Shown piece after piece: positions 36,043-45,720 of a stretch of 64,000 nucleotides of DNA. Source of the DNA: Gammaproteobacteria bacterium (lineage in GTDB: Bacteria > Pseudomonadota > Gammaproteobacteria > Pseudomonadales > Azotimanducaceae); the NCBI GenBank assembly GCA_012960535.1, contig DUBB01000007.1, positions 289,635-353,634 on the forward strand, written 5' to 3'. The notes beneath the pieces were generated by a model, which saw only the letters and a program-made list of their open reading frames with translations, made no database searches and was not told the origin of the DNA. Numbering within the stretch: position 1 is the first letter of the stretch; each line of letters opens with the position of its first letter. A program made the translations under genes and the position numbers.

Positions 36043-36055
36043 AGCCTCCGAATCT

Positions 36056-36520
36056 TTACCTTTCAGTCCTGTCCAATTGGCGCCGGTTTGCATCGTGGTC
36101 TTCATCAGCCCACCAGTCCAGGGCTCGAACATTACAGCGAGCAATATTTTTTAGTTCCGTGGTATCCATAAAAGTTTTTGTTTCACCGGGCTGCAAAACC
36201 GATTCCTCGCTCAGGACATAAACCAATCCTGTATCCACTACCGTGCCATATTTATCCTTCCAAATTGACTGGACCGTCACCATGGTAACGGGCACGTTAC
36301 CCTTGTTACTGATATGACCTTCCACTCGAGTTACTGTCCCTGAACGGCTACATTTGGTCATTGAAGCACTCACCCAGGTTCGAGAACTGTCCAATACCGG
36401 TGTTTCCACCTCCACCCTGATAACTGGATCGGGTTTATCGGTTTCAAGGAAGAAATAGAGTGCAACGAGCATCAATACCACCAGCACAGCGATAATAATT
36501 GGCGGCTTCCGATCAAGCAT
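36056..36520 (-). CDS. Membrane-anchored FxLYD-domain protein
   Basis: 154 residues. A single N-terminal membrane helix (IIIAVLVVLMLVALYFFL) is followed by an extracytoplasmic beta-sandwich of the FxLYD type: VTRVEGHISNKGNVPVTMVTVQSIWKDKYGTVVDTG and LQPGETKTFMDTTE. The fold is structural rather than enzymatic and its role is unknown. It overlaps the upstream acetyltransferase gene by eight bases and precedes the PhyH gene, so the three probably form an operon. Confidence 0.78.
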   Translation of the reverse strand: MLDRKPPIIIAVLVVLMLVALYFFLETDKPDPVIRVEVETPVLDSSRTWVSASMTKCSRSGTVTRVEGHISNKGNVPVTMVTVQSIWKDKYGTVVDTGLVYVLSEESVLQPGETKTFMDTTELKNIARCNVRALDWWADEDHDANRRQLDRTER

Positions 36521-37007
36521 GCAGGTCTAAAGCCATCAATAAAACTTCCTTATGACCGCCTTCCGTTGATTGAGTGCCGACGACACGAAAGCCCAGTTTT
36601 TCATGGAGTGCAACTGACGCTGGGTTAGCCGGAGATCGATTCACCTCGCAGGTGAGCGCCCCGACTCCGATTGATTTTGCATAAGTCATCAGGGAACCAT
36701 AGAGCTTCTGGGCAACGCCTTTCCTTCTGAACGCAGGGCTGGTAATAATCCGGTCTATATACAGGAAATTTTCGAATTCATTTACAAACCATTGATAATT
36801 GGGGCTTTTATAGGATTTACCTGTTGTCATAGCAATAACAAACCCGGCGAGCGTCTGATCTGCCACGATCGCCTTTTTGAAGATTTCAGATATCTCGAGA
36901 AAGTATTGGATATCAGCCTCGTCAATCAGGTTAACGTGAGGAAGGCTGGCATTATTCAAAGCCAGCAAAGCGCTTAGATTACTATTTACTACAGGCACAA
37001 TCTGCAC
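36513..37007 (-). CDS. GNAT-family N-acetyltransferase
   Basis: 164 residues with the GNAT fold. The acetyl-CoA pyrophosphate loop is RRKGVAQKLYGSL, preceded by the strand LYIDRIITSPAF and followed by VALHEKLGFRVVG. Substrate cannot be assigned. First gene of a likely acetyltransferase-FxLYD-PhyH operon; its last eight bases overlap the next gene. Confidence 0.85.
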   Translation of the reverse strand: MQIVPVVNSNLSALLALNNASLPHVNLIDEADIQYFLEISEIFKKAIVADQTLAGFVIAMTTGKSYKSPNYQWFVNEFENFLYIDRIITSPAFRRKGVAQKLYGSLMTYAKSIGVGALTCEVNRSPANPASVALHEKLGFRVVGTQSTEGGHKEVLLMALDLHA

Positions 37008-37187
37008 TTACACCTCACTTACCCAGGCTCATGTCTTGCCAAAAACGAATTTCCTGTCAGACCAGCAGTCCGGTAAACTAATTCATGCAGGCATCAGACT
37101 GCTTATTGAACCTCATGTGTTGCATTGATTCAATACAAGTGTTCCAGGTAAGGGACAATAGGCACTCCCAATAGTGAAATTAATGTC

Positions 37188-37514
37188 ATGGCAAACGCAG
37201 AGTATCTGGAAAAACTGTTAGCAACCGGTAAGGACAGCAGTCTGCTGAGATTCGGCCTAGGCAGTGCTTATTTCACAGCGGGCAATAACGATAAAGCAGT
37301 TGAACATCTCCGCTGCTGCATTGCCCAGGACGACAACTACACAGCCGCCTTCAAACTACTCGGCAAAGCCCTGTATCGCCTGCAGCAATGGCATGCTGCA
37401 GCCGAGGTTTTCAAACGAGGTTTTTCCTGTGCTTCAGGAAATGGCGATAAACAGGCAGAAAAGGAAATACGCGTGTTCATCGAGAAGATCAAACGCCGGC
37501 AAACCAAGGCCTAA
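37188..37514 (+). CDS. Small TPR-repeat protein
   Basis: 108 residues made almost entirely of tetratricopeptide-like helix pairs: LLRFGLGSAYFTAGNNDKAVEHLRCCIAQD, AAFKLLGKALYRLQQWHAAAEVFKRGF and a C-terminal basic helix. No signal peptide. It probably acts as a protein-protein interaction scaffold. Isolated gene in a divergent and convergent setting; partner unknown. Confidence 0.8.
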   Translation: MANAEYLEKLLATGKDSSLLRFGLGSAYFTAGNNDKAVEHLRCCIAQDDNYTAAFKLLGKALYRLQQWHAAAEVFKRGFSCASGNGDKQAEKEIRVFIEKIKRRQTKA

Positions 37515-37539
37515 AACCCCGCCAAGGCCATGCCAGCTA

Positions 37540-38418
37540 TCACGCCCTGATATCGTGACTTTTTCGCCGGATTAAACCGGCATACATAGTTAGTAGCTTC
37601 TGGTCGACCAGCCAGCCCGAGAGAGTTTCAGTTAATTTCCCGGCATGCTCTGCAGTGACTTTTTCCAGTTCAGTCAGGAAGCTGTCCAGCATGGAAATAT
37701 TGGCTGGCAGATCTGCCTGCATAATATCTTCTGCGTAAGTATTGGCCAGCATCAATCCATCCGATACCCCCAGCCGGTACAGTAAACCGGTAAAAGCCAA
37801 TAGGATCGCACCCGCCTCATACAGGGGGAACAATTTCATGGACGACATCACGAGCACATCACGGTCAGTAATGACCAAGCCATCAAAGACAGCAACTCCC
37901 TTGTGCAGCTCAGTTAAAAATTCATCCTGTTCAGGAATATCGATCAGTAATCCCGGACGATCTCGGTCAACCTTAAAATACTCAGCGGCATCGCCCCTGC
38001 CGACCTTTACGATTAATTCATCAACCACTGAAGCAGCAGCGACCCATGTCTTCGCGCCCTTTAGCGTAACTAAGCCTGCTGCAGACTTTTCTATACTAAC
38101 CGCTGGTTTGCCTTGCCCGCCTTCACTCACACAAAAAGCTGACCACTGGTTACCCTGCAGCGAAAATGCCCGCCGCATGGCAACCTGGTAACCTGCTGCA
38201 AATACCCATGCCAGGCGATCAGAGAGCATGCCACCGGCAAACGCCAATGTCGCCATATTCATAGGTCTGGCAAGATTTGATTGCCACAAATCGTAGTAAC
38301 TACGCTCGTCTGGGCTAGCTCCAGTGATAGGGATTGCATTTATCAAATGCATATCTAAACAGCTCTTGTGTTGCCGATGCATCTTTTTCCCCGCAAGAAG
38401 TCGTTTCACTAACTGCAT
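37540..38418 (-). CDS. Short acyl-CoA-dehydrogenase-like protein
   Basis: 292 residues, well below the roughly 380 of acyl-CoA dehydrogenases. The middle beta-domain is recognisable (FCVSEGGQGKPAVSIEKSAAGLVTLKGAKTWVAAASVVDELIVKVG), and a helical C-terminal part follows. The N-terminal helical domain is reduced, and I cannot find the C-terminal FAD-binding or catalytic-base segment. The frame is open and well formed, so it may be a diverged, possibly non-catalytic family member rather than a fresh pseudogene. It converges with the TPR gene. Confidence 0.65.
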   Translation of the reverse strand: MQLVKRLLAGKKMHRQHKSCLDMHLINAIPITGASPDERSYYDLWQSNLARPMNMATLAFAGGMLSDRLAWVFAAGYQVAMRRAFSLQGNQWSAFCVSEGGQGKPAVSIEKSAAGLVTLKGAKTWVAAASVVDELIVKVGRGDAAEYFKVDRDRPGLLIDIPEQDEFLTELHKGVAVFDGLVITDRDVLVMSSMKLFPLYEAGAILLAFTGLLYRLGVSDGLMLANTYAEDIMQADLPANISMLDSFLTELEKVTAEHAGKLTETLSGWLVDQKLLTMYAGLIRRKSHDIRA

Positions 38419-38505
38419 AGGTTAGCGGTTATATTATTATCGGCAAACCAGCCTGGCCTGCTGGGTGTAGACCTTCTGAACCCGCTGACCCAGCGCCTGC
38501 TACCA

Positions 38506-38859
38506 CTAGCCTGACTTACCCAAACGGCATTGCAACCGGCGACTGCCGCCTGCGAACAAGGTGGTTAAGGCGTTAGAGAATTTGCTCTGCCTTAACCGAG
38601 ACAGCTTGTTCACCAGCAGACCGCCACAAGCCTGCAATACTCTGGCGCACTGGCGCAGCCATACCCGCATTTTCAATTCAAAGGTGTTAAAGCGATGGCT
38701 GTTATCAATCCAGGCCTGCAGTCCAGAGGATACCCTGGCGAAACAGACTATAGCCAGGAAAAGGAACACAACGCCTGGTAGTATGGGCACTATCAGACCC
38801 AACAGGCCTAATAGTAGTAATATGAATCCTGCAATCGCATAGAATAACTTAGCTAGCAT
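38506..38859 (-). CDS. YbaN/DUF454-family small membrane protein
   Basis: 117 residues. Two hydrophobic helices fill the first 45 positions (GFILLLLGLLGLIVPILPGVVFLFLAIVCFARVS), with the GLIGxxxPxLPxxxF-like pattern of the YbaN family, followed by a basic amphipathic tail. Inner-membrane protein of unknown function. Isolated. Confidence 0.78.
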   Translation of the reverse strand: MLAKLFYAIAGFILLLLGLLGLIVPILPGVVFLFLAIVCFARVSSGLQAWIDNSHRFNTFELKMRVWLRQCARVLQACGGLLVNKLSRLRQSKFSNALTTLFAGGSRRLQCRLGKSG

Positions 38860-39031
38860 ACCCTTTGATCTCTCCTGAATTATGGTCTCAATTTTTACGA
38901 AAAAAATTAAGTTACCTAATGAATATCAGAAGATAATGCATATCCCATGCCAGAACCCAACGGCCTGTTTTCAGCCTCCTGCAGCATCAGCACGATACGG
39001 ACTCGGTCATAAATGCCAGGTCTTAGCCATA

Positions 39032-41134
39032 TTAACCATCTAGTGATGCAAATGTCTTTCCTTCGGCTACCAGCCGCGATAGCAAAGCGGCAGGTTTCCA
39101 GATATCAGCCCCGGTTTCATCAAAAAACCGCTTAATATCGGCAAGCACCTTGTCCAGACCCTGAGTATCTGCAAACCACATGGGGCCACCGACGTGAGTC
39201 GGGAAACCGTAACCATTCACATAGACGGTATCAATGTCCCCAGCACGCAGCGCATGGCCCTCTTCCAGCAGCTTTGCTCCGATATTAATCAGCGGATAGA
39301 TACAACGTTTTAGAATTTCCTCGTCACTGAAGGACTTCCTCTGGTATCCCAGGTCTTCCGAGACCCTGGTAATGACCTCATCGGCAACAGGGTCAGCGAT
39401 GGGCGCCCGGCTACCCTGTTCATAACGATAGTAGCCAAGACCATTTTTCTGTCCATAACGACCCAATTCACACAATTCATCTGGGATACGACTGGTCACC
39501 TCATTGGACCCACCACGCATTTTCCTGGCGCGCCAGCCCAGATCAAGCCCTACCATATCTGCCATTGCAAACGGTCCCATTGCCAGACCAAATTCATAAA
39601 TAACCTTGTCAATCTGTGCTGGAGCGGCACCTTCGAGGATCATTAGGTTAGCCTGATGACTGTATCCCCCGATCATGCGATTACCAATAAAACCTGGACA
39701 ATTACCGGCCATGACACTGACTTTACCTAATCGTTTACCCAAGGCCATAGCGGTCCCAAGGGCCGCCGGAGAAGACTTTTCTCCCTTGACCACTTCCAGC
39801 AACTTCATCACATTAGCTGGGCTGAAAAAGTGCATTCCGCAGACAAATTCCGGTCGAGAGGTACTGGCTGCGATAGCATCCACATCCAGGCCGGAAGTAT
39901 TGGTGGCCAGTAAAGCGCCCGGTTTCATGATTGTATCGAGTCGAGCAAAAATTTCTTTTTTCAAATCCAGATTTTCGTATACCGCTTCAATCACAACATC
40001 AGCATCACCCAGTTCATCGAGCCTTTCCGCAGGTTGAATCAGCGCCATGCGCTTATCCATTTCCTGTTGCGACAATCGGCCTTTAGAAACCGTTCGGGCA
40101 TAATTTCCAGCAATGACTTTTAGCCCCCGCTTAAGGCCTTCGCTATCATTGTCATGAAGTAACACAGCGATACCGGCGTTAGCAAAACACATGGCGATGC
40201 CACCTCCCATGGTACCCGCACCAATAATAGACGCTTTGTGCACGTCGATCAGGGGCACCTCTTTAGACAAGCCTGGTATTTTATTTGCAGCTCTTTCAGC
40301 AAAAAAGATATGAATCAACGCTTCCCGCTGAGGATGTTTCAGGCATTCAGAAAAACACTCCGCCTCCACCGCCATGCCGGCATCAAAATCTGCCGCATTG
40401 ACAGCTGCCCGTATGCACTCAAGTATCTGCAGTGGCGCAAACTGCCCGCGGTGCGTTCTATCCAGACTGGCAGCAGCTGAGTCAAACACAGCCGTGTCTC
40501 CCCTGTCGCTTAGAATTTTGTCATCGAGATCTCTAATTTTTCGTGTCGGACACCCTTGAGCAATAATCTCGTCAGCAAACGCCAGTCCACTTTTCACAAT
40601 ATCCGTTTCTACCACCCTGTCTACAATGCCCATATCCAGAGCTTTAGCTGCCGGAATAGGATCACCCGATACAATGGCCTGGATAGCTGCTGCTGCACCG
40701 ACAAGCCTGGGCAAGCGCTGTGTTCCCCCTGCACCGGGCAATAGCCCCAATTTAACCTCGGGTAAGCCAACTGGGGCAGTATTACTCGCTATCCGATAAT
40801 CGCAGCACAGCGCCACCTCCAAGCCCCCGCCAAACGCCGTACCGTTAATGGCGGCAATAATCGGTTTTGGGCTGGATTCCATCTGCTTGAGAACATCGTT
40901 CAAACTGGCACCCTGCATCGCTGCAGCGCCAAACTCACTGATATCAGCACCGGCAATGAAGGCTCGATTCAGACCTGTGACTACAATCGCCTTAACTTCA
41001 TCATCCTCCAGAGCCTGACTAACACCATCGAATAGGCCCTGTCGAACCCCGGAGGACAGGGGATTAACCGGAGGATTATCAATGCTGAGTAACGCCGACT
41101 GTCCTTGCTTTTCGTAATGTACTTGTCCCTTCAT
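39032..41134 (-). CDS. Multifunctional enoyl-CoA hydratase/3-hydroxyacyl-CoA dehydrogenase (FadB/FadJ type)
   Basis: 700 residues. Residues 1-180 are a crotonase domain with both catalytic glutamates present (GGGLEVALCCDYR and GLPEVKLGLLPGAGGTQRL) and the GADISEFG loop. From about 295 there is an NAD-binding 3-hydroxyacyl-CoA dehydrogenase domain (IIGAGTMGGGIAM) with its active His and Glu (GMHFFSPANVMKLLEVV), and then the C-terminal dimer domains. It performs two successive beta-oxidation steps. Length matches FadJ-like proteins. No thiolase gene is adjacent, so the cycle is completed elsewhere. A ribosome binding site (GAGGAAG) precedes ATG 41134. Confidence 0.92.
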   Translation of the reverse strand: MKGQVHYEKQGQSALLSIDNPPVNPLSSGVRQGLFDGVSQALEDDEVKAIVVTGLNRAFIAGADISEFGAAAMQGASLNDVLKQMESSPKPIIAAINGTAFGGGLEVALCCDYRIASNTAPVGLPEVKLGLLPGAGGTQRLPRLVGAAAAIQAIVSGDPIPAAKALDMGIVDRVVETDIVKSGLAFADEIIAQGCPTRKIRDLDDKILSDRGDTAVFDSAAASLDRTHRGQFAPLQILECIRAAVNAADFDAGMAVEAECFSECLKHPQREALIHIFFAERAANKIPGLSKEVPLIDVHKASIIGAGTMGGGIAMCFANAGIAVLLHDNDSEGLKRGLKVIAGNYARTVSKGRLSQQEMDKRMALIQPAERLDELGDADVVIEAVYENLDLKKEIFARLDTIMKPGALLATNTSGLDVDAIAASTSRPEFVCGMHFFSPANVMKLLEVVKGEKSSPAALGTAMALGKRLGKVSVMAGNCPGFIGNRMIGGYSHQANLMILEGAAPAQIDKVIYEFGLAMGPFAMADMVGLDLGWRARKMRGGSNEVTSRIPDELCELGRYGQKNGLGYYRYEQGSRAPIADPVADEVITRVSEDLGYQRKSFSDEEILKRCIYPLINIGAKLLEEGHALRAGDIDTVYVNGYGFPTHVGGPMWFADTQGLDKVLADIKRFFDETGADIWKPAALLSRLVAEGKTFASLDG

Positions 41135-41314
41135 CTGTTCTTCCTCTGGATCATATGTAAAAAGGCGCTAGTATAACGTCATTGACCTCAATTGTTATGC
41201 TCTACGGCAATAGACCGAATTTTCTTGAGTGATCTCAGGTATAGGCAACCCCAAACTTGCATAGCGTCATTACAGTGGTGATACTCAAGCAATTAGATAC
41301 AGAGTCCTGATGCC

Positions 41315-42322
41315 ATGACTGAACAGCCCGGTAGCAGCGCCTGGTTAGCGCTACACAATGAATCTGCCCTCGATCCCGACAGACCCATCATCGATCCGCA
41401 TCACCATCTTTGGCGCAGAAACGGCAGCAATTACCTTCTTGACGATCTATGGAAAGATACGCAAACAGGTCACCGTATTGAGAAAACCGTATTTATCGAA
41501 TGTCATGCCGAGTATCGCAAAGAAGGCGCGGACCACCTCAAGCCACTCGGCGAGACTGAGTTCGTTGCAGCACAGGCAGAAAAAAGTGAAGCAAACAACC
41601 AGCGCGCAACCATTGCCGGAATTGTTGGTCATGTAGACCTACGCCTGGCTGCAAAAATTGAACCTATTGTGAATGCCCATATCAAACTGGGCGGTGGTAG
41701 ATTCCGGGGAATTCGCCACGCTGGTGCCCATGCAACCCACCCGGAAGGAATGACTATAATAGGTAGGGCGCCCGAAGGGCTGTATGAAGATGAGGGTTAC
41801 AGAACAGGCCTGCGCCTCTTAGGCGAAATGGGAATGAGCTTTGATACCTGGCACTACCACTACCAGAACACCAGCTTTATCAACCTGGCCAGGGCATGTC
41901 CTGGTACGACGATGATACTGGATCATTTTGGCACGCCTTTAGGCGTGGGTGCATTTGCGAACAAACGTCAAACCATTTTTACGACCTGGCAGCGAGATAT
42001 CGAAGCCATAGCAAGTTGTAGCAATGTCATTGCCAAGCTCGGAGGATTGGCCATGCCTGATAATGGATTCGGCTGGAGTGAACGTGCTAATCCACCCTCT
42101 TCGGATGAATTTGCAGACCTGCAGTCCCCCTATTACACCCATACCATTGATTGTTTTGGTTCTGAACGATGCATGATGGAGAGCAACTTTCCCGTAGATA
42201 AACTCTCGATCAGCTATGGTGTACTCTACAATGGCCTAAAAAAAATAGCAGGAAGCTACGATGATGCGGAGCAACATCAACTATTTTATGGCACCGCCGA
42301 AAGAATTTATAAACTCAGCTAG
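41315..42322 (+). CDS. Amidohydrolase-family (Amidohydro_2) metal-dependent hydrolase
   Basis: 335 residues of a TIM-barrel hydrolase: metal-binding HxH in IDPHHHLWRR, FIECHAEY, the GGGRFRGIRHA segment, ILDHFGTP and a C-terminal MESNFPVDK carrying the conserved region before the last barrel strand. Family members act on lactones, decarboxylation substrates or amides (2-pyrone-4,6-dicarboxylate lactonase-like). It stands alone and its 3' end overlaps the convergent cysZ gene by eight bases. Confidence 0.85.
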   Translation: MTEQPGSSAWLALHNESALDPDRPIIDPHHHLWRRNGSNYLLDDLWKDTQTGHRIEKTVFIECHAEYRKEGADHLKPLGETEFVAAQAEKSEANNQRATIAGIVGHVDLRLAAKIEPIVNAHIKLGGGRFRGIRHAGAHATHPEGMTIIGRAPEGLYEDEGYRTGLRLLGEMGMSFDTWHYHYQNTSFINLARACPGTTMILDHFGTPLGVGAFANKRQTIFTTWQRDIEAIASCSNVIAKLGGLAMPDNGFGWSERANPPSSDEFADLQSPYYTHTIDCFGSERCMMESNFPVDKLSISYGVLYNGLKKIAGSYDDAEQHQLFYGTAERIYKLS

Positions 42323-43040
42323 CGCTCAGGTGTTCCATCCAAAGCCGGGTTCCGCCAGCAACAGCTGCAGGTATGAGGATGATATTAAGTAACGGAACGG
42401 CCAACAGAAAATAGACCGGTAACCCGAAGGTAAGCACCTGCCGCCAGTTTCTTCTCACCCGATAGCGCAAGATTGAAAACGACATAGCATTATTCTCAGC
42501 TGCATAATCAGCATATTGAAGAGTCATCGCCCAACCGCCGAACAGTATCCAGAGTGGGGCTGCAAAGAGATTGATGCCAGGGACCAGACCAAGTACCAAC
42601 AGTAACAACCATCGTGGCCCTAAATAGATAAACTTTGCCCATTCTCTGCCAAACGTCTGCATTACGAACTGAACTAAACGGGTTTTGTCTGAATGCAACG
42701 TCTGTTGGAAGTGTTTCTGTACCGCCTCTGCCAAAAGAGCATTGAAGGGCGCAGAAATGAGGTTAGCCAGAAGTGAATAAGTGAAAATGCCAAAGCTCAG
42801 CATAACCAGCCAGGAAAGTATCTCAACAATCCAACTGAGCCAGGCAAGCCACTGAGGTAGCAAACCGGCAAGGTATTGATTCAAAATCGCCACATTTTCT
42901 ATAGCAATCAATATCAGTGCTGCTGCAACCAGCGTATTCAGACAGACAGGAATCAACACATAGGGCCGAATACTGGGTAGGTAAAGCAATCTGAAACCGT
43001 CCAGGAAGCAGTGCCAGCCATTAATTCGGCTACGTTTCAA
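42315..43040 (-). CDS. cysZ: CysZ/EI24-like membrane protein
   Basis: 241 residues with four or more membrane helices and the EI24/CysZ pattern: GWHCFLDGFRLLYLPSIRPYVLIPV at the N-terminus, NLISAPFNALLAEAV in the centre, and LGLVPGINLFAAPLWILFGGWAMTLQYADY followed by the helix pair PVYFLLAVPLLNIILIPAAVAGGTRLW. CysZ imports sulfate in E. coli. No cysteine-biosynthesis genes are adjacent, so the physiological role is inferred from the family only. Confidence 0.82.
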   Translation of the reverse strand: MKRSRINGWHCFLDGFRLLYLPSIRPYVLIPVCLNTLVAAALILIAIENVAILNQYLAGLLPQWLAWLSWIVEILSWLVMLSFGIFTYSLLANLISAPFNALLAEAVQKHFQQTLHSDKTRLVQFVMQTFGREWAKFIYLGPRWLLLLVLGLVPGINLFAAPLWILFGGWAMTLQYADYAAENNAMSFSILRYRVRRNWRQVLTFGLPVYFLLAVPLLNIILIPAAVAGGTRLWMEHLSAS

Positions 43041-43108
43041 TTAAAAACCTCATATTGATGTTCAGTTCAAACAAATGAACCCACAAACCTCGTAATGATG
43101 CCTGCCCG

Positions 43109-43948
43109 TCAATGCAGTGCAGCAACCGAATCCGCCGATGGTCGCTCTGCTGAAACAATGGACACCCGTTCACCATAGCGTGTATGCGGATAATAATCCC
43201 AGACTGCGTGATGCTGGGTACACCTGTTGTCCCAGAAAACCAGCGTTCCGGGTTGCCACTGAACCCGGGCTGTCAATTTAGGGGTGCTGTTAATATGTCT
43301 GAACAGAAGGTCTAATAGTGCCCTGCTCTCTTGGGGGTGTAGACCTTTTATTCTCGAGGTAAACCCGGAATTAACATATAACAGTTTACGTCCTGTTTCA
43401 GGGTGGGTGACGACCACTGGATGCTCATTTCTCGGGTAACCGCCCGTGGGTGGCGCCGATTTATAAGCTCCTACATAGGGCAGAGCACCGTCATGAACAG
43501 CAACCAGGCCCGAAATCATCTGCTTCAGCGTATCTGACAATAAATCATAGGCCAGATACATGTTGGCAAACAGCGTATCTCCACCGCCGCCATCGGGCGT
43601 CTTGGTTACATACAACATTGAGCCCATGGGTGGGTACTCGTCACAAGTAACATCGGTATGCCAGCCATCGCCTGCCGTATAAGCTGAGTGCGCGGTCGTC
43701 TTTACTGTCAGGATATGAGGATCTTCTATAGCGCGCTCTTTATGCATAGGGTGGATATGTAATTCCCCGAATTTTGAGGCAAATACTTTATGTTGCTGCT
43801 GAGTCACGCTCTGGTCTCGAAATACCAGTACTGACCAATCCAGAAACGCCTGATGCAGCAACGCAAACTGGGCAGCGTCCATCGGTCGGCTTAAATCTGC
43901 CCCCAGCACTTCGGCCCCCAGATGGGGCGTAATCGGTTTAATGTCCAT
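43109..43948 (-). CDS. TauD/TfdA-family 2-oxoglutarate dioxygenase
   Basis: 279 residues. It begins IKPITPHLGAEVLGADLSRPM, as TauD does. The iron ligands are HTD in GWHTDVTCDEYPP and a distal His in DNRCTQHHAVWDY; the 2OG-binding Arg is in TRYGERVSIV. Members convert taurine, alkylsulfates, 2,4-D or similar substrates. No sulfonate transporter is adjacent; cysZ lies 68 bp downstream on the same strand, which fits a sulfur-acquisition role but does not prove it. No substrate assigned. Confidence 0.87.
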   Translation of the reverse strand: MDIKPITPHLGAEVLGADLSRPMDAAQFALLHQAFLDWSVLVFRDQSVTQQQHKVFASKFGELHIHPMHKERAIEDPHILTVKTTAHSAYTAGDGWHTDVTCDEYPPMGSMLYVTKTPDGGGGDTLFANMYLAYDLLSDTLKQMISGLVAVHDGALPYVGAYKSAPPTGGYPRNEHPVVVTHPETGRKLLYVNSGFTSRIKGLHPQESRALLDLLFRHINSTPKLTARVQWQPGTLVFWDNRCTQHHAVWDYYPHTRYGERVSIVSAERPSADSVAALH

Positions 43949-44016
43949 CTCTTGCCTCCCAGTTGGTTAGAACTTGATGGTATACCCAGGCATTTAACAC
44001 AAGACCTTGGCAACCA

Positions 44017-45720
44017 TCAGCGACTATCAGCCTCCGGACCGACAGGTTCTGCCAGCAGAAGAACCGAACCATCAAGCACCTGAGGTACCTCTATTCCTAT
44101 ATGATTCGCCAAAGTTGGCCCAATATCAACACTCATCGCGGGTTGCTGCAGCAATGCCGGTTTTACTTTCCAGCCATAAAAAACGAGCGGAATGTGTCGA
44201 TCATAATGATAAAGAGAGCCGTGGGTCGTGCCCGCACCAGGAAGCATACAGCCTTCATGAAACTGAACGATCAGATCAGCTGAACGACCGGCTACGTAAC
44301 TATGCCGCATCAGTTCAGCCTCGGGCCCGGCATTATGCTCAATTTCCGTTTTGGTCCAGGCATTAGCGACGAAATCATTCGCTTCAAGCAAGGATTCAAT
44401 ATATGCCCTGACATTTTCAAAAGTCTGGTTATGTTGTCGCACACTGTCTCGACTAATTGATAACCCAGCACCGCTGAATGACACCATTGGCCTTGGATCA
44501 CCAAACGGGAAGGTGAATTCCCAGTAAATTTTCCAGTACAGCTGGAAAGCTAAAGGTAACAACTCAATTCTGCCATCATTCTTACTGCACTGCAGATTGC
44601 CCTGCCGTTTCTTCCATTCCGGTAAGTCTGCCACACCATGATCGGCCGTAAAGGCAACAATATAACCCTGCTTGCCCAGGGCCTGATCCAGTTCATCGAG
44701 CAAGGTTCCCAATAAAGTGTCAAGACGGTTCAGGTTGTCTTCTGCTTCAGCGCTGTTAGGTCCATATAGATGACCAATGGTATCTGCCGCAGACAGGGAT
44801 ATCGCCAGCAGGTCAATGGAATCACCGCGGCCTAACTGCTCCTCGCGAAAAACCTCAAGTGCCAGGCCAAGGGTAGCCTCATCTATGTAGGGAGATTGAA
44901 ACACCTGAGCAGCAATGCTTCTGGTCTCTCCCAGGGTGACTGGATGGCCACTTGAAATACCAAGCTCGTCATCTTCACCAGGAAAGTCATCTTCTCTCTG
45001 GGATCCAGGCCCATGCTGCCACCGCTCCGGAAAGTCTTTCATGTAGCCATCAGCAACTGGGTCGGAGCCATTGAATTTCGCCACATAATCAGGCAGTTCC
45101 GTCATGTAATAACCACTACTGATAAAACGTCCCGTTTTCCTGTTAAACCAGTAAGCTGCATCGGCATGCTGCCCGCCCAAGGTTATCGCTGCCCGATCTT
45201 TGCCCGACAGGGAGAACACCTTGCTATTGGGATCGGATGTCTTCATCCAATCACCCAGGGTAGAAACCCGCATAATGCGAGGGCTTCGCTGTTCATCACC
45301 ACCAATTTCTAGCGTTCCAGGATCATCATCAAAGACGCAATAAAGTAATTCACCGGACTGCTCGTCAATAAAGCTGTTACTGGGTATACCTATCTTGCTT
45401 GGATGAAAACCGGTAAGCACCACAGCGTGACCTGGACAGGTCGTACTAACAGCGTGACCCAGTTGAGCTTTTTCATAAACCCTTCCTTCACCCATGAGGC
45501 GGGCAAACCCGTGTTGGTATTGCCGCTGTAATAAGTCAGCGCGCAATTGATCGACAACGATTACCACGACTAACGTTGGTTGGGGCAGGCTCGGTGTGGT
45601 CGCTGCCATTAGCCGTAAAGGAGAAAACACAAGAACCAATGACATGGCCATTATCACTGAAACAGAACGCAATGCTATTACCCAGCTGAGTTGGTCAGAT
45701 AATAGACAGGACCTGATCAT
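44017..45720 (-). CDS. Secreted PafA-like alkaline phosphatase
   Basis: 567 residues with an N-terminal signal sequence (VIMAMSLVLVFSPLRLMAAT). Metal and catalytic residues of the alkaline-phosphatase superfamily are visible: Asp in VVIVVDQLRADLL, nucleophile Thr in VSTTCPGHAVVLTG, Asn in PSNSF, the GKDR pair (Lys and Arg) typical of the PafA group, DTIGHLYGP, TADHGVADLP and GTTHGSLYHYD. PafA enzymes are broad phosphomonoesterases released to periplasm or surface and scavenge phosphate. The start overlaps the stop of an exported cyclophilin gene by four bases, so the two are made together; the cyclophilin may help fold it. Confidence 0.87.
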   Translation of the reverse strand: MIRSCLLSDQLSWVIALRSVSVIMAMSLVLVFSPLRLMAATTPSLPQPTLVVVIVVDQLRADLLQRQYQHGFARLMGEGRVYEKAQLGHAVSTTCPGHAVVLTGFHPSKIGIPSNSFIDEQSGELLYCVFDDDPGTLEIGGDEQRSPRIMRVSTLGDWMKTSDPNSKVFSLSGKDRAAITLGGQHADAAYWFNRKTGRFISSGYYMTELPDYVAKFNGSDPVADGYMKDFPERWQHGPGSQREDDFPGEDDELGISSGHPVTLGETRSIAAQVFQSPYIDEATLGLALEVFREEQLGRGDSIDLLAISLSAADTIGHLYGPNSAEAEDNLNRLDTLLGTLLDELDQALGKQGYIVAFTADHGVADLPEWKKRQGNLQCSKNDGRIELLPLAFQLYWKIYWEFTFPFGDPRPMVSFSGAGLSISRDSVRQHNQTFENVRAYIESLLEANDFVANAWTKTEIEHNAGPEAELMRHSYVAGRSADLIVQFHEGCMLPGAGTTHGSLYHYDRHIPLVFYGWKVKPALLQQPAMSVDIGPTLANHIGIEVPQVLDGSVLLLAEPVGPEADSR

